From: Candidatus Shapirobacteria bacterium
GTDB taxonomy: Bacteria; Patescibacteriota; Microgenomatia; UBA12405
Direction of reading: 5' to 3'
Length of the DNA stretch: 22,873 nucleotides
Assembly: GCA_020056515.1 (NCBI GenBank)
Contig: JAGVHP010000017.1
Span: 1 to 22,873, forward strand
Shown here in pieces: positions 19,767-22,873 of the stretch. The position numbers and the translations under genes are program-made. The notes under the pieces are model-generated. The model had not been told where the DNA came from and did not search any database. It saw only the letters and a program-made list of their open reading frames with translations. Positions within the stretch are counted from its first letter, which is position 1, and each line of letters begins with the position of its first letter.

Positions 19767-21146
19767 TTATTTGAAAAGTCCTTGGAAAAATTCAGATATT
19801 TTTTCCCAGAAACCGGTTTTGGGGCGATAGATACGGGAGTTGGGGCTAAAAGCAGAAAGACTGAAACGAGGTAATTTGTCCCAAGAGATATAGTTTTCCT
19901 GGGAAGGAGAGTTGGAATCAATTTGGAAATCAAAATTAATTTTTATAGACTGGCCGGGGAGAATGAGGCGGGTTTTATCGAAACAAATAGAAGAAGTGGT
20001 GATATTGATTGAAGAGGCAGAATTTAGACAAAAAGTAGTTTCACCCCAAATGGCTTGGCCGGTGTTTTCCAATTCCATGGTGGCGGTATACGGGGTGTCG
20101 GAAAAAATAATTAGAGGCAGATTAATTTGTTTGACCTGAAAGGTGTTTGTTTGGGTAACAGAATTAGGATTTTTGACTAAATTGACAACTTTTTGATATT
20201 CAGGATAAATGGTTCCATCAATCTGTAACCAGGAAAAGTGATCAAATGGGGGATAGGGAAAATTGTAAATAAAAGGAGTAACGGCCAAAACCCGGGAATC
20301 CTGTTGCCAGACATCGAGGGCAGTTAACAGGAGTGATGAAGTAATTTTAGAAGTATAAAAGTTTCTATTTAGACTTTGTCCTTCCCGGTGGGGCCAGCCG
20401 GTTTCGGAAATTATTACCGGCAATTCTTTTTTGACCCCCAATTTTTTTAAAAAAGCCAATTCCCACTGGTAACCACGAATGGAATGTTGGCCCTGGTCGT
20501 TTGGCGACCCGACAAAACCATGATTGGGATAAGAGTGGGAGGCCAAGGCGTCAAGAAGATCAAAATATTCCGGTTTATATTGGTAAATTTGTTGGTAAAA
20601 AGATCCGGCTGATTCGAAGTTTGGAGGTTTTGAGGGAGCAGCCAGATCCAGACCGCCACTTAAAATATAAAAATTGGGATTTAAATTTTTAAGACGTTTG
20701 GCGGTATAGAGGGCTAAATCGGTATAAGACTTGGCGTCGACTCCCCCACCCCATTCTTTACCCTGATTGGGCTCGTTAAAAAGAGATACGATTTGACGGG
20801 AATGAGGCCAGTTTAAGGATGCTAAAAAATTGGTTAAATTGTCGATATCGGAATACTCAGGTTTTTTCCAATAATCTTTTTCCATAATAGTAGCTAGACG
20901 AATAATAGGGGTGAGATGATTTAGGCGACAATTATCCATAAAATCCTGCCACATTTGAAAATTAAGCTGATCGGTCCGAAGTACGATAGTGACATAACCC
21001 CAGTCACCACCGTTGGAGTTGATAATGTTTTTGGCGGAGTCAATATCGGAGGTTTGGGAAAGATGAAGGCCAAAGATAGAGCGGTCTGATGCTAAAATAG
21101 GATTAGATTTAGCGATTAGTAGGAGAAAAAACAATAAAATCCACAT
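19767..21146 (-). CDS. Secreted glycoside hydrolase, TIM-barrel clan GH-A type
   Basis: A 459-residue exported enzyme. A signal peptide occupies 1-19 (ILLFFLLLIAKSNPILAS). A (beta/alpha)8-like domain holds LFNEPNQG with N124-E125, the asparagine plus acid/base glutamate of clan A, and IISETGWP with E248 as likely nucleophile. A C-terminal beta domain (about 340-440, TATMELENTGQAIWGETTF) resembles Ig-like accessory modules. Possible families include GH39 or GH5-like; the substrate is unknown. It may trim surface or host-derived polysaccharide. The start at 21146 is supported by TAGAAT 8 nt upstream and by the signal peptide. Its start lies 18 nt from the divergent GTPase start. Confidence 0.75.
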   Translation of the reverse strand: MWILLFFLLLIAKSNPILASDRSIFGLHLSQTSDIDSAKNIINSNGGDWGYVTIVLRTDQLNFQMWQDFMDNCRLNHLTPIIRLATIMEKDYWKKPEYSDIDNLTNFLASLNWPHSRQIVSLFNEPNQGKEWGGGVDAKSYTDLALYTAKRLKNLNPNFYILSGGLDLAAPSKPPNFESAGSFYQQIYQYKPEYFDLLDALASHSYPNHGFVGSPNDQGQHSIRGYQWELAFLKKLGVKKELPVIISETGWPHREGQSLNRNFYTSKITSSLLLTALDVWQQDSRVLAVTPFIYNFPYPPFDHFSWLQIDGTIYPEYQKVVNLVKNPNSVTQTNTFQVKQINLPLIIFSDTPYTATMELENTGQAIWGETTFCLNSASSINITTSSICFDKTRLILPGQSIKINFDFQIDSNSPSQENYISWDKLPRFSLSAFSPNSRIYRPKTGFWEKISEFFQGLFK

Positions 21147-21150
21147 GGTT

Positions 21151-21160
21151 TACTATTCTA
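21151..21160. promoter_or_regulatory. Overlapping divergent leaderless promoters
   Basis: TACTAT (21151-21156, plus) lies 8 nt before the GTPase ATG at 21165. TAGAAT (21160-21155, minus) lies 8 nt before the hydrolase ATG at 21146. The two -10 boxes share two base pairs. -35 boxes are weak. Confidence 0.55.
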
Positions 21161-21164
21161 ACAA

Positions 21165-22250
21165 ATGACCAAAGAAGAAATAATTAAAATGAAAATTTCC
21201 CGGGTGGAAAAAGAAATTCGGGATACTCCCTATGATAAAAGCAGTGAACACCATCATGGGGTACTCAAGGCGAAATTATCAAAACTTAAGGATGAACTTG
21301 ATGGACCGTCGAATAAGGGCGGTGGCGGTGGTGTGGGTTATGCCATTAAGCATTCAGGTGATGCCTCAGTGGTATTAGTAGGACTACCGTCGGTGGGCAA
21401 ATCAACCCTGTTAAATGCCATAACCAATGCCGAGTCGAAAGTGGGAAATTATGACTTTACAACTTTGGGAGTAGTCCCGGGAATGTTGGAATATAAAGGG
21501 GTACGAATGCAGATACTAGATTTACCGGGAATTATTGAAGGAGCAGCGTCGGGTAAAGGTTTTGGTCGAAAGGTGTTATCGGTGGTGCGGGCGTCAAATT
21601 TAGTGGTACTAATGACTGATTTTAAAAGAGCCGGGTGGTTGGTTAAGATTAAAAAGGAGTTGGAAGAGAGCGGCATAAGGCTTAATAAAATTCCACCCAA
21701 AATCCACGTCCACCGAATGGGAAAAGGAGCAATTCAGATTATTGATCCGTATAAATGCCAGCCTTTGGAAACCATGGTGGAGATTGCTAAAGAAATGGGA
21801 TTGGAAAATGCAGTTATAGAATTGGGGGAAAAGATTGAGTCAATTGATAAATATATCGACGGGCTATCCAAAACCAGAACCTATATTCCTCTAGTGGAGA
21901 TAATCACCAAGATTGATGAGGTTAAAAAATATAAAAATATAGAAGGAGTTCTTTATTTGAGTGCCAAAGAGGGGGCAGGAATTGCGGAATTTAAGGAGGC
22001 TCTATGGCAAGGATTGGGGTTAGTGCGGGTTTATTTAAAAAGGGAAAGAGTGGGAGAGGCGGATAAAAAAGAGCCGCTAATTATGAAAAAGACAAACACC
22101 CTAAATGATGTGTTGAAGCGGATTTCCAATGAGATGAGAGATGATATTAGTCGGGCTTGTATTTGGGGTAAAAACGCCCGTTTCCCCGGACAGGAAGTCA
22201 GCTTTAAGTTTCCGGTGTTTGACGAGATGGAAGTGTGGTTCGGGAGATGA
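21165..22250 (+). CDS. DRG-family GTPase with TGS domain
   Basis: A 361-residue GTPase of the OBG/DRG group, related to archaeal and eukaryotic DRG proteins that act with ribosomes. An N-terminal helical hairpin (EEIIKMKISRVEKEIRDTPYDK) leads to KGGGGGVGYAIKHSGDA. The G domain has G1 GLPSVGKST (73-81), a TT switch I, G3 DLPG (119-122) and G4 TKID (248-251). A C-terminal TGS-like domain ends at FDEMEVWFGR. The order and the KHTxxKxGxxx-like segment match DRG rather than Obg. It starts 18 nt from the divergent hydrolase gene. Its last 47 nt overlap the convergent methylthiotransferase gene. Confidence 0.85.
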   Translation: MTKEEIIKMKISRVEKEIRDTPYDKSSEHHHGVLKAKLSKLKDELDGPSNKGGGGGVGYAIKHSGDASVVLVGLPSVGKSTLLNAITNAESKVGNYDFTTLGVVPGMLEYKGVRMQILDLPGIIEGAASGKGFGRKVLSVVRASNLVVLMTDFKRAGWLVKIKKELEESGIRLNKIPPKIHVHRMGKGAIQIIDPYKCQPLETMVEIAKEMGLENAVIELGEKIESIDKYIDGLSKTRTYIPLVEIITKIDEVKKYKNIEGVLYLSAKEGAGIAEFKEALWQGLGLVRVYLKRERVGEADKKEPLIMKKTNTLNDVLKRISNEMRDDISRACIWGKNARFPGQEVSFKFPVFDEMEVWFGR

Positions 22251-22873
22251 GGGAGCGGATTTGACGTGAACGGTTGAGAATTTTGGACTTGGGAATCTGA
22301 GGAGATTCGTCGAAGAGTCTTTGAGCGGGGGTATGGGGGCGGGGGGAGAAGCGGAAGGTGTGAATTTTTTGGAAACCAATACTTTTACACAAATTTAAAG
22401 TTTTTTTGAAGTCAGATTTGGTTTCACCGGGAAAGGCAACGATAATATCGGTGCCAAAACTCAATCCCCCCTCAATCCCCCCTTTGACAAGGGGGGAAGA
22501 AAACTTTTTTAGAGTATTGAAAGTCTCTTTAATTTTTTTAACATCATAGGGGCGGCTCATTAATTTTAAGATTTTATTTGTCCCTGATTGGATCGGGATA
22601 TGGAGAAAATGACTGAGACGGGAAGGATATTTTTGGAATAAACTTAAAAACTTTTTATCAATACAAAGAAGCGGAATAGAACCAAAACTTATTAAAGGAA
22701 TTTTGGTTTGAGTCAACAGAGCTTCCAGTAAATTAGAAAACCCGGGGGTGTATTGATTGAGATTTACGCCGGTGATAATGATTTCCTGATAGCCGTTTAT
22801 GACGGTTTGATTGACAGTATTAACGGCGTCATTGATGGGTAGAGACCAGAGATAGGGACGTTTTTGAGGGACA
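22204..22873 (-). CDS. MiaB/MtaB-like radical SAM methylthiotransferase, N-terminal part outside window
   Basis: These enzymes add a methylthio group to tRNA adenosines or to ribosomal protein. The frame is open to the window edge, and its first visible codons read VPQKRPYLWSLPINDAV, which follows the CxxxCxxC cluster in this family. The cluster itself lies beyond base 22873. GYQEIIITGVNLNQY, HIPIQSGTNKILKLMSRPY and GTDIIVAFPGETKSDF are all diagnostic. The TTG at 22716 is internal. Between the helix before GTDII and that strand, a stretch SSPLVKGGIEGG is encoded by a palindromic repeat. The C terminus is short (no clear TRAM domain) and overlaps the GTPase gene by 47 nt. Confidence 0.85.
   Translation of the reverse strand, partial: VPQKRPYLWSLPINDAVNTVNQTVINGYQEIIITGVNLNQYTPGFSNLLEALLTQTKIPLISFGSIPLLCIDKKFLSLFQKYPSRLSHFLHIPIQSGTNKILKLMSRPYDVKKIKETFNTLKKFSSPLVKGGIEGGLSFGTDIIVAFPGETKSDFKKTLNLCKSIGFQKIHTFRFSPRPHTPAQRLFDESPQIPKSKILNRSRQIRSLISRTTLPSRQTPET
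22462..22496. repeat. Palindromic dispersed-type repeat within methylthiotransferase gene
   Basis: CCCCCCTT-TGAC-AAGGGGGG (22477-22496) is an 8-bp perfect hairpin, preceded by a CAATCCCCCCT-type direct unit. Sequences like this, translated as PLVKGGIEGG, are widespread intergenic repeats in diverse bacteria. Here it sits in frame inside a conserved gene. Confidence 0.75.

Noticed and set aside
1..22873. CRISPR array, rRNA or tRNA genes
   Set aside because: No spaced direct repeats of 25-40 nt and no rRNA signatures were seen on either strand; I found no tRNA by eye, which a dedicated scan should confirm.

Overview
The window looks like a chromosomal segment of a Candidate Phyla Radiation bacterium (Patescibacteria, probably Microgenomates-like). 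This is inferred from gene content and expression signals, not from a marker gene. Genes are tightly packed, often with ATGA-type or tail-to-tail overlaps. Many start codons lie 6-9 nt after a -10 box with no Shine-Dalgarno (SD), which is a leaderless layout. The gene set includes anaerobic ribonucleotide reduction, an archaeal-like DRG GTPase, SIMPL and LPxTG-type surface proteins, and toxin-antitoxin genes. TAA, TAG and TGA all end genes at sensible places, so the code appears standard.

Layout. 1-1441: galU (5' end cut by the window) and an LPNTG-anchored surface protein. 1442-2515: the oddest stretch. A consensus sigma70 promoter is followed by about 400 nt of hairpins, a GC-rich SD-led gene for a small membrane-anchored Cys protein, a terminator-like hairpin and a complete type III hammerhead ribozyme. 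The ribozyme's last base touches the ATG of a GT2 glycosyltransferase. 2516-5834: that GT2, a polytopic GT-C-like membrane protein overlapping it tail to tail by 112 nt, and an orphan ribbon-helix-helix antitoxin with a palindromic operator. 5834-8958: a Ddl-like ATP-grasp ligase, then glyA and prs on the minus strand. 8987-10713: a SIMPL gene interrupted by one in-frame TAG, a zinc-ribbon protein of unknown function, and a cobalamin-riboswitch-like leader. 10714-16539 (minus strand): nrdR - nrdD - nrdD paralogue - redoxin - nrdG - truncated PduO-like adenosyltransferase, an anaerobic dNTP-synthesis operon with a promoter and a putative NrdR box in front of nrdR. 16631-18332: a Phd/RelE-type toxin-antitoxin pair and an IS481/IS3-like insertion sequence. 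18365-19482: two surface proteins. 19483-19766: a short SD-led ORF and a GC-rich hairpin. 19767-22873: a secreted clan-A-type glycoside hydrolase, a DRG-type TGS GTPase, and the 3' part of a MiaB/MtaB-like methylthiotransferase whose reading frame contains a palindromic dispersed-type repeat.

At large scale, the plus strand is strongly C-rich from about 0 to 16.5 kb and strongly G-rich from about 19.8 kb on, whatever the gene orientation. This is a replication-type skew switch of origin polarity. The 1.9-2.4 kb gene and the insertion sequence break this trend, which fits recent acquisition.

The best candidates for something undescribed are the hammerhead-GT2 junction with its structured upstream unit, the vitamin-B12-type leader beside a truncated adenosyltransferase and a B12-independent reductase operon, and the skew-switch region.
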